Positions 38,788 through 47,999 of a DNA stretch of 64,000 bases are shown piece after piece. The translations under genes and the position numbers were made by a program. This DNA comes from Halosimplex aquaticum (GTDB taxonomy: Archaea > Halobacteriota > Halobacteria > Halobacteriales > Haloarculaceae). The stretch's first letter is position 1, and each line of letters starts with the position of its first letter. The notes beneath the pieces are model-generated. The model made no database searches. It saw nothing but the letters and a program-made list of their open reading frames with translations, and had not been told where the DNA came from. The stretch lies in NCBI RefSeq assembly GCF_028747785.1, contig NZ_CP118158.1, positions 4,760,347 to 4,824,346 of the forward strand. The letters run 5' to 3'.

Positions 38788-39263
38788 TCAGTCGCTCTTC
38801 TCCGCCAGATAGACGACCGCTGCTCGTGCAGCGCCGGGTGCGGCTGGGCGGGAGGCCGCGCCGACTGGACCGTCGACAGCGCCTCCCGAAACGACCGACC
38901 GGTCCTGATCGCCAGCGCGACGGCCGCGAGCGTCGCGCTCCGCGAGACGCCGTGCGAACAGTGGATCAGCAGCGACCCCTCCCCGAGGAGACGACAGGCC
39001 GTGTCCGCGGCCGCCTCGAAGGCCGGCCAGTCGGCCTCGGGACCGTCGACGAGCGGTCGGTGATGCGTCGTCGACGGCTGTGGCTCGCGCGTCGCGGACA
39101 GCACGGCGTCGAACGACCGGTCGGTCCGGTCCGGATCCGCGGCGTGGACGTTCCCCAGAAACAGGTCGCGGTCGCCGATACGTCGAACGACGGGGTCGCC
39201 GTGGCGGTGGCCGAACGGGCGGACGACGGCCCGGCCGTCCCGCCACCAGTCGGGGCCATGCAT
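38788..39263 (-). pseudogene. Dual-specificity protein phosphatase, one frame break as sequenced
   Basis: With one base restored the product is 158 residues. The active-site loop IHCSHGVSRSAT (HCxxGxxR) and upstream Asp (SFDAVLSAT) identify a cysteine-based dual-specificity phosphatase. Near 38817-38822 the frame breaks, and the natural tail (VVYLAEKSD then stop at 38788) lies in a second frame; the first frame runs on antisense through the Met/Gly-rich gene. The break removes only the last dozen residues, so partial function may survive even if real. Confidence 0.78.
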
Positions 39264-39336
39264 GGCTGTTGGGCGGTGCGTTCGAGCGCCGACGACGAGC
39301 GGCGAGTTCGCGGCGAAATCGCGCGGTTCGCGGGCG

Positions 39337-39681
39337 TCAGTCCTCGTAGGCGAGCTTCATCACGAACTGCGAGAAGGTGTCGCTGTGGGCGTTGACCTCG
39401 TCGTCGCCGACGAACGGGGAGAGCATGTCGCCGGCCATCAGCAGCGAGAAGTCCAGGTCGCGGGCCGCGGGCTCCAGGTAGTAGGTGTTGTGGCCGTTGT
39501 AGACCGTCTCCTCGCGCTGGATGAGGTCCTGGTCGGCCAGCGAGTCGGCGATCCGGCTGCCCTTGCGGGACCCGACGTCAAGTTCCTTCCAGAAGTCGCT
39601 CTGGTGGATGCCACCCGTCTCCCGGATGAGTTCCAGTCCCGCGCGCTCGTCCTCGTTGAGGTCTTCCTCGGCAGCAGCCAT
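39337..39681 (-). CDS. Winged-helix (MarR-like) regulator
   Basis: A protein of 114 residues: LNEDERAGLELIRETGGIHQSDFWKELDVGSRKGSRIADSLADQDLIQREE is a winged helix-turn-helix. The rest is a small acidic C-terminal domain ending FVMKLAYED. A TATA-like taaatttaaac on the minus strand at 39706-39716, about 27-35 bases before the start, overlaps the stop region of the upstream tango2 gene, so it has its own promoter. Targets unknown. Confidence 0.8.
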   Translation of the reverse strand: MAAAEEDLNEDERAGLELIRETGGIHQSDFWKELDVGSRKGSRIADSLADQDLIQREETVYNGHNTYYLEPAARDLDFSLLMAGDMLSPFVGDDEVNAHSDTFSQFVMKLAYED

Positions 39682-39707
39682 ACCAGTACGGTCCGTGTTT
39701 GGGCCGT

Positions 39708-40456
39708 TTAAATTTGGCTGTCGACGTCCCGGTAGGCCGTCTCACAGGGCGGCCCGTCGGCGTACCGGTACCGGGACCCCTCGCGACCGATCTCGATCAG
39801 CGACGACGAGCGCGTCCCGAAGCGGTCCCGGTGGACGCAGACGCCGTACTCGTGGTCGGCGATCACGTCCGCCGCGCGGTCGAGCCACGAGCTGCTCGTC
39901 TCTCCGGGTTCGACCTGGAGCGCCGTCGCCACCTTCCCGGCGTTCTGCGCCTGCGCCTCTCCGCTTCCGCGCGGGCTTCCGGGATCGCGTACTCGCCGTC
40001 CGCGCCGACGTTGACGACGACGTGGACGCCCGGGTCGAAGTTCCGCACCCGGCGGCTGTCGCCGTCCCACTCGACGAGCAGCGCCGCGTTCGCGTCGGCG
40101 AGGACGAGGTTGAAGCCGTCGTACCGGCGGTCGTCGAGTTCGCGCTCGACCAACCGAGCGGCCTCCTCGGCGGAGGCCTGCCGGAGCGCGTCCCGGACGA
40201 GCAGGCCGCGGGAGCGCTCGGCCGTGGCCTCGCCGTCGGCACCAGTCCAGCGATTGGTGATCGCGACGAAGACGCCGCGTTCGTTGTAGCCGATCCAGGT
40301 GCCGCCGGCTTCCTCGTCGCGCGGCGCGAGGACGCGCGGCGACTCTTCGACGATTTCCGGTGGCGTCGAGGGCCGGCCGAGCGCCTCGTCGCGGTTGGCC
40401 GCCGCGACGACCGGCGCGTCGGTGAAGACCTGCCAGGCGAAGACGAGCGTGCACAC
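39708..40456 (-). pseudogene. TANGO2/NRDE-family protein, one frame break as sequenced
   Basis: With one base restored about 249 residues. It begins at GTG (40456) with MCTLVFAWQVF and carries the family motif NRDE (AAANRDEALGRP), with GTWIGYNERGVFVAITNR downstream. The break lies near 39956-39968, after EYAIPEARAEAE; the C-terminal part continues in a second frame from AQNAGKVATALQVEPGE to the stop at 39708. TANGO2 homologues are implicated in heme/metabolic handling; the role in archaea is unknown. A TATA-like box (minus-strand gtttaatcc, near 40480) is about 27 bases upstream. Confidence 0.78.
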
Positions 40457-40524
40457 GACTCGGCGTACGCGAGGGACGGGATTAAACGTCGCGGCGGGGC
40501 GACCGGATCGCGGACCGGGACGGA

Positions 40525-42145
40525 TCAGTCGGTCCGCGCGGCGGCGAGTCGCTCTCGAACTCCGTCGCGGTCGACGGTCCCGGAGTGGGTCCGCGGGAGT
40601 TCGTCGGCGAAGGCGACGGTCTTCGGGACGGCGAAGTCCGCTAGACGCTCGCGGGCGCCCTCGCGGACCGCCGCTGCTGTGAGCGCGGTGGATCCGGTCG
40701 AATCCTCGGCCGGGACGACCAGTGCGGCGACGCGCTCGCCCCACTCCTCGTCGGGGAGGCCGGTGACCGCCGCGTCGTCGATTCCGTCTATCTCGCGGAT
40801 CGCGTCGGCGACGCGGGCGGGATGGACGTTCTCGCCGCCGGTGACGACGGCGTCGTCGACGCGCCCGACGACCCAGAGGCGGCCGTCCTCGTCTGCGTAG
40901 CCCAGGTCGCCGGTGTGAAATCCCGCCTCGCCGAACGCGGCCGCCGTCTGCTGGGCATCCAGATAGCCGGGCGTCACCGTCGGTCCGGCGACGACGAGTT
41001 CGCCTGATTCGCCCGGGTCCACGGGGGAGTGCCCGTCGTCCCCACTTTCGATGACCGTCACGGTCGTGTTCCGCAGCGGCCGACCGACCGTGTCGGGATG
41101 CGAGCGGGACTCGTCGGGCGTCGCGGTCGCCACCTGCGACGCCGTCTCGGTCATCCCGTAGGTCGGGTAGGCCGGCACGCCGCGGTCTCCGCAGCGCTCG
41201 ATCAGGTCGCGGAGGCTGGCGCGCCGCCCAGCAGGACGAACCGGAGCGAGTCACCCGGGGTCCAACCGGCGTCGAGGAGTCGCGTGAGCATCGTCGGGAC
41301 GAGCGAGACGCCCGTGATCGCGAACTCGTCGAGGACGCGGGCGGTCGCGTCGGCGTCGAACTCGCGCTGGATCACCGTCGTCGTGCCGTAGAGCGTCGAG
41401 CGGACGAGCGGCGCGAGCCCGCCCATGTGGTACGTCGGGAGACAGACCAGCCAGCGGTCGTCGGGGTCGACGCCGAGGCGGTGTGCCGACCCCACGGCGC
41501 TGGCGACGAGGTTCCGCCGAGTGAGTCGCACGCCCTTCGGGTCCCCCGACGTGCCCGAGGTGAACATGACGACGCGCTCTGCGTCGAGCGGCCGCTCGCC
41601 GGTGACGGGGCGCTCGGCGGAGGCGTCGACCGACTCGCCGGTCGCTGTCAGACCGAGGTGGAGCGACGCGACCTCGTCGGACGCCGGATCGTCGACCGAC
41701 GCCACCGGCACGTCCGACGGGGCCGCCTCCGCCGCCAGTCCCTCCGTCGCTCTCCCGCAGATCAGTAGGTCGACGTCGGCTCGCGACGCCTGCGCTCGGA
41801 GCCGTTCGGCCGGAAGTTCGGCGTTCAGCGGAACCGCGCTCGCCCCGAGGCGACCGAGCGCGAAGTAGCAGTCGGCGAAGGCGACACGCGTCCCGAACAG
41901 GAGCCGACGCGGCCGCCCGCGGCGTCGAACGGGTCGCCGGCGTCGCCGTCGAACCGGTCGGCGAGCCGAGCGGCGCGAGCGGACGCGCGCTCGTCGAACG
42001 CTCGGTACGTCCACTCGGTCCCCTCGTCGGCGTCGACGACCGCCGTCGCGTCCGGTGTCGACGCGGCGCGCTGGCGGAGGAGGTCGCTGGACGGGTCGCT
42101 CACGGGGTCGTCGACCGGCCACTCGGCGGGTCCGGGCAGGCTCAC
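40525..42145 (-). pseudogene. menE: o-Succinylbenzoate-CoA ligase MenE, two frame breaks as sequenced
   Basis: With two bases restored a product of about 540 residues, an acyl-adenylating enzyme: MFTSGTSGDPKGVRLTRRN (ATP motif), PTYHMGGLAP, PTYGMTETASQ, and FHTGDLGYADEDGRLWVVGR, then the C-terminal lid with GENVHPARV. It activates o-succinylbenzoate with ATP and CoA in menaquinone synthesis. Breaks lie near 41900-41906 and 41215-41223. The GTG start (42145) overlaps the menC stop as GTGA. Since menaquinone is the usual haloarchaeal respiratory quinone and every segment is conserved, sequence error is likelier than loss. Confidence 0.85.
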
Positions 42146-43206
42146 GGTCCCACCTCGGACGCGTCGATGCCGATGCCGGGGTCCTGCGGGACAGCCATGG
42201 CCCCCTCCGAAACCGGCGCTGGATCGGGCGCGAGGTCTTCGGCGAGCAGTTCGCCGGTCGCGAGTCCGCAGGGGGCGACGTCCGGGATAGCGGCGGCGAC
42301 GTGGACCGCGGCGGTGCGCGCGACGACCGCGTCGACGGTCGTCGTCACGACGGGTTCGATCCCCTCCTCGCGGGCCCGCATCGCCAGGGTGTGCGCGGTG
42401 CCGGGGCCGCCCAGGACCATCGGTTTCAGTACCACCACGTCGGCCGCTCCGGCGTCGAACACCGCGGCCATCGACCGCTCGGCGAGCGTCTCGTCGACGG
42501 CGATGTCGACGTCGTCGCTCCGCTCGCGCAGGGTCGCGAGGCCCGAGAGGTCGTCCGCCGGCAGCGGCTGCTCGACGTAGGCCACGCCGACCGGACCGAC
42601 TCCGTCGAGGGCTCGCTGGGCTTCCTCGCGAGTCCAGGCGCCGTTGGCATCGAGCCGCAGTGTCACGTCGACGCCGACGGCCTCGCGGACCGCCCGCACT
42701 CGCTCGACGTCGGCGTCGACCGAGCGCGCGCCGACCTTGAGTTTCAGGCAGTCGAATCCCCGGTCGATGGCCGCAGCGGCCCGCTCGACCGTGGATTCGC
42801 GGTCGGCGTCGCCGACGGTCGCGTTGACGGGGACGCGGTGGACGGTCCGCGAGTCGTCGAACCAGCGATAGAGCGGGAGGCCGTCGGCCCGGGCGTCGGC
42901 GTCGAGGAGCGCGGTCGCGAACCCGTGGCGTGCGGCGCGGGCCTCGTCCGCGTCGAGTTCGAGCAGGGCGGCGCTGTGGTCGCCGTCCGCCCCCGCTGCG
43001 AGCGCCCGGTCGAGCGCGTCCTCGCAGTCGGCCAGCGACTCGGTCCATCCCGGTAGCGGCGTGGCTTCGCCGATTCCCGTCTCGCCGCGGTGGTCGTAGC
43101 GGACCACGAACCCGGAGCGCTCGTCGATGTCGCCCGCGGAGGTCGAGAGCGGCGATTCCAGCGGCAGCGAGAACGACCGGACGGACGCGGAGCGGTCGCC
43201 GCTCAT
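42142..43206 (-). CDS. menC: o-Succinylbenzoate synthase
   Basis: A protein of 354 residues of the enolase superfamily (muconate-lactonizing subgroup). The KxK base motif is in CLKLKVG, and the metal ligands appear in order as LDANGAW, VEQPL and VDETLA, with a late VLKPM lysine. It dehydrates SHCHC to o-succinylbenzoate. It overlaps menA upstream and menE downstream by four bases each, giving the coupled operon menA-menC-menE. Confidence 0.9.
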   Translation of the reverse strand: MSGDRSASVRSFSLPLESPLSTSAGDIDERSGFVVRYDHRGETGIGEATPLPGWTESLADCEDALDRALAAGADGDHSAALLELDADEARAARHGFATALLDADARADGLPLYRWFDDSRTVHRVPVNATVGDADRESTVERAAAAIDRGFDCLKLKVGARSVDADVERVRAVREAVGVDVTLRLDANGAWTREEAQRALDGVGPVGVAYVEQPLPADDLSGLATLRERSDDVDIAVDETLAERSMAAVFDAGAADVVVLKPMVLGGPGTAHTLAMRAREEGIEPVVTTTVDAVVARTAAVHVAAAIPDVAPCGLATGELLAEDLAPDPAPVSEGAMAVPQDPGIGIDASEVGP

Positions 43207-44159
43207 AGCAGCGCGGGCGCGGCGAGTCCGCCGGCGAACAGGAGCGAGTGGACGAACAGCGTCTGGCCCACCCGTTCGAGCGCCGGATTGAGCGCCTCGC
43301 CGTCGGTGCGTTCGAGCACGGTCTTCGAGACTATCGCCGCGAGCGGCAGCGAGAGGAGCGGCGCGAGCGCCCACTGCCCGTACTCCGGGTCGAGCGCGAA
43401 GACCACCGGGACGACGTAGGCCATCCCGACGAGGGCGAGGAACTCGACGCGGCTCCAGCGGTAGCCGAGCTTCACCGCGAGGGTCCGCTTCCCCGCGGCG
43501 GCGTCGCTCTCCCTGTCGCGGATGTTGTTCACGACGAGGATCGCCGTCGAGAGGGCCGCGGCGGGGAGACTGGCGACCACGGCCGCGACCGGGAGTGTCT
43601 CCGGTGGGATCCCGGTCGGGAACAGACCGACTGGCGCGTACATGACCGCCTGGACGTAGTAGGTACCCGTGACGGCGACGACGCCGAAGTAGACGAACAC
43701 GAAGAGGTCGCCGAGGCCGCGGTAGCCGTAGGGGAACGGTCCGCCGGTGTAGAGGACGCCCGCCGCGATGCCGGAGAGGCCCACGACGACGATGGGGAGG
43801 CCGCCGACGGCGACGAGCGGGACCCCGACGACGACCGCGAGCCCGTAGGTGGCGACCATCGCCCACTTGACCCGCCCGGCCGGGATGAGTCCGCCGGCGG
43901 TGACCCGGGTGAACCCCTCGCGGTCGTCGGTGTCGGCTCCCTTCATCGCGTCGTAGTAGTCGTTCGCGAAGTTAGTCCCCACCTGGATCAGGAGCGCGCC
44001 GACGAGCGCCGCGAGCCAGGTCTCTGGGGTGAACACCTCATCGTGGAAAGCCAGCCCCGCGCCGACGATCACCGGCGCCGACCCCGCGGGGAGGGTCTGG
44101 GGCCGCGCGGCCATCAGCCACGCCCGCGTCTTCGAGACCTGCGCGTCTGCAGTCGACAT
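43203..44159 (-). CDS. menA: 1,4-Dihydroxy-2-naphthoate polyprenyltransferase
   Basis: A protein of 318 residues of the UbiA family with about nine membrane helices. First Asp motif is NDYYDAMKGADTDDR; second is VNNIRDRESDAAAGKRTLAV, both for Mg-prenyl diphosphate binding. It attaches the isoprenoid tail to dihydroxynaphthoate, the membrane step of menaquinone synthesis. It leads the menA-C-E operon. Confidence 0.92.
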   Translation of the reverse strand: MSTADAQVSKTRAWLMAARPQTLPAGSAPVIVGAGLAFHDEVFTPETWLAALVGALLIQVGTNFANDYYDAMKGADTDDREGFTRVTAGGLIPAGRVKWAMVATYGLAVVVGVPLVAVGGLPIVVVGLSGIAAGVLYTGGPFPYGYRGLGDLFVFVYFGVVAVTGTYYVQAVMYAPVGLFPTGIPPETLPVAAVVASLPAAALSTAILVVNNIRDRESDAAAGKRTLAVKLGYRWSRVEFLALVGMAYVVPVVFALDPEYGQWALAPLLSLPLAAIVSKTVLERTDGEALNPALERVGQTLFVHSLLFAGGLAAPALL

Positions 44160-44272
44160 TACCGGCTACTCGGGACCCGTCGAGTGTCAAAGTTGGCATC
44201 CGCCGCGGTGGGCGGACCGGCGGAGAACTACCGACGAGGCGACGCGTCCCGACGCCGTGAAACCGGCCGACG

Positions 44273-44383
44273 TCAGCCGGGCGTCGGGTCGCCGTCGCCG
44301 AGAATCCTGTCGATGATGCTCTGTCGATCCGGTGCCTTCTCGTCCTCGTCGTCGGGCGTTGGGAAGTCGGGCATGTCTGGCAT
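44273..44383 (-). CDS. Micro protein of 36 residues upstream of menA
   Basis: The frame MPDMPDFPTPDDEDEKAPDR goes on to QSIIDRILGDGDPTPG and a stop. The composition (acidic Pro-rich head, short amphipathic helix QSIIDRILG) and the ATG placement look like a true haloarchaeal micro protein rather than chance, but it has no homology evidence here. A second in-frame ATG lies at 44374. It lies 113 bases upstream of menA in the same direction. Confidence 0.45.
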   Translation of the reverse strand: MPDMPDFPTPDDEDEKAPDRQSIIDRILGDGDPTPG

Positions 44384-44443
44384 TGGACCGAGTTCCCTCC
44401 GCTCGCTAGTTGTGCCTCCACGCGGGTAAGGGCTGTCCCGCGA

Positions 44444-44971
44444 TCAGCCGAGCGCCCCACATGCCAGTCGCCGACGGACGCGCCGCCGCAGATGCGCGAC
44501 CTTCCGGCGCACGTACGACTCCTCGACGTACTCGGCGTCGAGGTCGGTGAGAACCCGGCGCATCTGCTCGGAGCCGCGGTCCCGGTCGATGCCCGCGTCC
44601 CGGAGGTGCTTCAGCGGGTGCCGGCGCCAGTTGTACTCCTCGTGTGCGTACACGTCGATTCGGCCCCGTGCCTGCCTGACGAGTACGGCGTGGAGCTGTC
44701 TGTCCGCGAACGGCGAGTCCCGGTAGACCCAGCTCCCGTTCGTCTGGTTGCCGAGCGGGGTGTAGTGGTACATGCTCACCGGGTTCCAGCGGAACCCGTA
44801 CTCCGAGAGGCGCGACTCCACGTCCTCTATCGGACGCTCGATCGTCCCGGCGTATGCGCTGGGATACACGCGATACGTCTCAGGCACCACCGATCGGACC
44901 GCCCGGTCGAGCCAGGGGCCGATAGCTCGACGGACGCGGTATCCGAGCCGTCGCTCGACGGACTGGGCCAT
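44444..44971 (-). CDS. Conserved hypothetical protein, basic C-terminus
   Basis: A protein of 175 residues. It has a conserved-looking central part (ESRLSEYGFRWNPVSMYHYTP, GSWVYRDSPFADRQLHAVLVRQARGRIDVYAHEEYNWRRHPLKHLRD) and an arginine-rich end (VRRKVAHLRRRVRRRLAC). No membrane segment or catalytic motif is recognised. Its basic tail is unlike most haloarchaeal proteins and could bind nucleic acid or membrane. Function unknown. Confidence 0.7.
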   Translation of the reverse strand: MAQSVERRLGYRVRRAIGPWLDRAVRSVVPETYRVYPSAYAGTIERPIEDVESRLSEYGFRWNPVSMYHYTPLGNQTNGSWVYRDSPFADRQLHAVLVRQARGRIDVYAHEEYNWRRHPLKHLRDAGIDRDRGSEQMRRVLTDLDAEYVEESYVRRKVAHLRRRVRRRLACGALG

Positions 44972-45138
44972 ACCCGGTTTTCGGCCGCGAATCGGGAGAA
45001 CGTTACGGCGGCGACTCTGGATCCGATGTCGGATGAAAGACAGGGATCGATCGAATTACGGACGCCATCCTCGTTCTGACCGCCGTGAGGTAACAGCGCG
45101 GTATGCGTGCGAACTGAGCATCCTGGTAGCGTGTCTGT

Positions 45139-45254
45139 CCGGCGCCTTCGGCGCCGGTTCACGTGAGCGGCTTTGCCGCTCGCGTTTTTTCACTCATGTT
45201 ATTGCCGCCCGGGTTTCCGCAGCACGCCTCTGGCGCGCGAGGAAACCGGGGCGG
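45139..45254. repeat. Structured intergenic element beside menB
   Basis: In order: hairpin 45139-45157 (8-bp arms, loop TTC), hairpin 45165-45181 (7-bp arms, loop TTT) followed by gcgtttttt, then cactcatgttattg, then arms 45205-45218 and 45241-45254 (13 of 14 pairs) around a 22-base loop, and ggaaaagatg. The same order of parts occurs at 19734-19837. It lies downstream of menB and upstream of the hypothetical gene. Confidence 0.65.
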
Positions 45255-45266
45255 AAAAGATGACCC

Positions 45267-46169
45267 CTAGTAATACCAGTCGTAGTCGTCGAAGTCGGGG
45301 TCGCGGCCCTCGTTGAAGGCGTCGCGGCCCTCCTTGGCCTCGTCGGTCATGTAGCCGAGGCGGGTCGCCTCGCCGGCGAACACCTGCTGGCCGACCATGC
45401 CGTCGTCGGCCGCGTTGAACCCGTACTTGAGCATGCGGATGGCCATCGGTGACTTGCTGGTGATCCGGTCGGCCCAGTCGAGGGCGGTGTCTTCGAGGTC
45501 CTCGTGGGGGACGGCCTCGTTGACCATGCCCATGTCGGCGGCCTCCTCGGCGTCGTAGGTCTTGCCGAGGAAGAATATCTCGCGGGCCTTCTTCTGGCCG
45601 ACCTGGCGAGCGAGGTACGCCGAGCCGAAACCGGCGTCGAAGGAGGCCACGTCCGGGTCGGTCTGGAGGAACTTCGCGTGGTCCTCGCTGGCGAGCGTGA
45701 GGTCGCAGACGACGTGCAGGGAGTGGCCGCCGCCGACGGCCCAGCCGGGGACGACGCAGACGACGGGCTTGGGGATGTGGCGGATGAGGCGCTGGACTTC
45801 GAGGATGTGGAGGCGCCCGGCCTCCGCGGCGCTCTGGGTCTCGTTCTCGCCGTCGTCACCCCGGTACTCGTACCCCTCGTCGCCGCGGACGGACTGGTCG
45901 CCACCGGCGCAGAACGCCCAACCGCCGTCTTTCGGCGAGGGGCCGTTGCCGGTCAGGAGGACGCAGCCGATATCGGACTGGCGCTTGGCGTGGTCGAGCG
46001 CGGTGTAGAGTTCGTCGACGGTGCCGGGGCGGAAGGCGTTGCGGACTGCGGGGCGGTCGAAGGCGATGCGGACGGCGTCGACGGCTGTTCCGCGGTGGTA
46101 GGTGATATCGCGGAAGTCGAACGCCTCGACCGGTTCCCACCGGCCGGGGTCGAAGATCTCGGAAACCAT
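45267..46169 (-). CDS. menB: 1,4-Dihydroxy-2-naphthoyl-CoA synthase
   Basis: A protein of 300 residues of the crotonase superfamily: RPAVRNAFRPGTVDEL, AFCAGGDQSVRG, VPGWAVGGGHSLHVVCDLTLAS (oxyanion hole) and DPDVASFDAGFGS, as in MenB. It closes the naphthoate ring from o-succinylbenzoyl-CoA. It ends DDYDWYY, the usual conserved tail. It is separated from menA-C-E by two small genes and a repeat element. Confidence 0.94.
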   Translation of the reverse strand: MVSEIFDPGRWEPVEAFDFRDITYHRGTAVDAVRIAFDRPAVRNAFRPGTVDELYTALDHAKRQSDIGCVLLTGNGPSPKDGGWAFCAGGDQSVRGDEGYEYRGDDGENETQSAAEAGRLHILEVQRLIRHIPKPVVCVVPGWAVGGGHSLHVVCDLTLASEDHAKFLQTDPDVASFDAGFGSAYLARQVGQKKAREIFFLGKTYDAEEAADMGMVNEAVPHEDLEDTALDWADRITSKSPMAIRMLKYGFNAADDGMVGQQVFAGEATRLGYMTDEAKEGRDAFNEGRDPDFDDYDWYY

Positions 46170-46205
46170 GGCCGGTGCTCGGGTCGGACCGCGCAAAAAG
46201 ATTCC

Positions 46206-46592
46206 TCAGTCGGTCACGACGGCGGTCGCCTCTACCTCGACGCACAGGTCGTCGTCGACGAGGCGGCTGACTTCGACCATCGTCGAGGCGGGGCGGACGT
46301 CGCCGAAGACCTCGCCGTGGGCCCGCCCGACCGCCTCGTAGTCGTCGATGTCGGTGACGTACATCCGGGTGCGGACCACGTCCGACAGCGAGGCGCCCGT
46401 CTCCGCCAGTGCGGCCTCGACGATCTCCAGCGCGGCCTCGGTCTGTTCGTAGGGGCCGTCGCCGATGACCTCGCCGTCCTCGTCGACCGGGGTGGTCCCG
46501 GAGACGTGGACCTGGCCGTCGACGGCGACGGCTCGCGAGTAGCCCACGTGTGACTCCCACTCGGTCCCGCTCGAAACGGTCTGGCGCGACAT
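46206..46592 (-). CDS. RidA family deaminase
   Basis: A protein of 128 residues. VGYSRAVAVDGQVHVSGTTPVDEDGEVIGDG and VVRTRMYVTDIDDY contain the conserved Arg (about residue 100) of RidA active enamine/imine deaminases. They prevent reactive imine accumulation from threonine dehydratase and similar enzymes. It lies 36 bases upstream of menB, co-oriented, probably by chance or as one transcript. Confidence 0.88.
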   Translation of the reverse strand: MSRQTVSSGTEWESHVGYSRAVAVDGQVHVSGTTPVDEDGEVIGDGPYEQTEAALEIVEAALAETGASLSDVVRTRMYVTDIDDYEAVGRAHGEVFGDVRPASTMVEVSRLVDDDLCVEVEATAVVTD

Positions 46593-46750
46593 GTGAGCCG
46601 ACTGACGCGGCGGACACCTCGGTCTTGCGGTCGCGCGGGCGGGGCTCGTCGGCCGGAACTGTCCGACGGCGCCGACTATCTCGGACGATACTGGGCCGCA
46701 GGCGTTTTAGCGTCGGCCTCCGAAGTCGGCGTACTCACCCAGCGCTCGCC

Positions 46751-47977
46751 ATGACAGAGACGTTCTACGACCTCCTCGGCGTGGCCGACGACGCGAGCAC
46801 CGAGGAGATCGAGACGGCCTACCGCGAGGCCATCAAGCGGGTCCACCCCGACGTGAGTGACGACGTGGACGCCGGCGAGCGCACGAAGCGGCTCAACGAG
46901 GCGAAGCGGGTGCTCACCGACGAGGACGAGCGCGCCCGCTACGACCGACTGGGCCACGAGACCTACACGGGCGAGAGCCCGAGCGGGTCCAGCACGACCC
47001 CGAACGGTCGCGGACACGCGGCGGGCTCGGCTCGGACCTCGGGGGCCGGCACGAGTTCAGATTCTGACCAGAGCGGTTCGACCAGGCGAGATTCGACCGG
47101 GCGCTGGAGCGAGTGGGCTGCGGGCAGCCAGCGTCGGGGGACCGGGGAGACGGATCGCCCGGGCGAGAGCACGTGGCGCGGGTCCCAGCAGCGCGGCCGA
47201 CGGTCCGGCCGCCGCCGGGAGTCACGCGGCCGCGGCCGTCGCTGGGAAGACGGCTCCGACGCCGGTCGTACGGGCCCGACCGGCGGCCGTGGAACGGAAC
47301 GAGCGGCGAACGACGGTGCGGGAGCGAGCGACGGTGCGGGTAACGGGGACACCGGATCGGCAGCGGCCGGGAGCGGCGTCGGGCGGTCGAACGGCGGCGC
47401 GGCACGGGCCGGCGGCAGCACGGCTCGATCGCCGGGCGACGGGACGACTCGATCGCGGGGCGACTCGACGGGCCCGGCCTGGCAGTCGAGCGGGACGGCG
47501 GCGGACGAGGGGTCGCCGTCCGCCCAGCGGCAGGCCGCGGCCGGGTCGACCGACGGACCGAACGCCGACTGGTCCTGGAACGCCTGGCAGTCCACGGGCG
47601 CGTGGGCCGTCCGCCAGGGTTCCGAGCGCACGCGTCGGCTCCGCCCGAGCCGCCTGTTCCCGAAGGGCCAGTCGCTCGTCATCCTCGGGTCGATATTCTT
47701 CCTCTACCCCTTCTTCGTCGGGAGCGTGCTCTATCCGCGGTTCCCCCTCGCCGCGCGGGTGGCCATCGCGGTCTGCACGCTCCTGACGTTCGCGTACCTC
47801 CTGTCGATTCCGGAAGCCGCGATCGCGATTTACGGGCTCTGGAGCGTCCTCGTACCGGTCGTCCTGATCGCCGTCCCCGGCGTGAGTCTGTTCTCCCTGG
47901 TCGGCGTCGTCGGCCTCGTCGCGACGTGGGTCCCGCTCGGACTCTCGGTGTTGACCTACTCACTGGTGCGGCCGTGA
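46751..47977 (+). CDS. Membrane-anchored DnaJ-domain protein
   Basis: A protein of 408 residues. J-domain at residues 1-66 with HPD (RVHPDVS) and YDRLGH; then about 230 residues of Gly/Ser/Arg-rich disordered sequence; and a C-terminal domain with about four membrane helices (305-405). It should recruit DnaK (Hsp70) to the membrane. No cysteine-rich zinc domain or substrate-binding domain of classical DnaJ is present. Function is inferred from architecture. Confidence 0.82.
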   Translation: MTETFYDLLGVADDASTEEIETAYREAIKRVHPDVSDDVDAGERTKRLNEAKRVLTDEDERARYDRLGHETYTGESPSGSSTTPNGRGHAAGSARTSGAGTSSDSDQSGSTRRDSTGRWSEWAAGSQRRGTGETDRPGESTWRGSQQRGRRSGRRRESRGRGRRWEDGSDAGRTGPTGGRGTERAANDGAGASDGAGNGDTGSAAAGSGVGRSNGGAARAGGSTARSPGDGTTRSRGDSTGPAWQSSGTAADEGSPSAQRQAAAGSTDGPNADWSWNAWQSTGAWAVRQGSERTRRLRPSRLFPKGQSLVILGSIFFLYPFFVGSVLYPRFPLAARVAIAVCTLLTFAYLLSIPEAAIAIYGLWSVLVPVVLIAVPGVSLFSLVGVVGLVATWVPLGLSVLTYSLVRP

Positions 47978-47999
47978 CGGAGAGGGGCCGAGACCTCGG

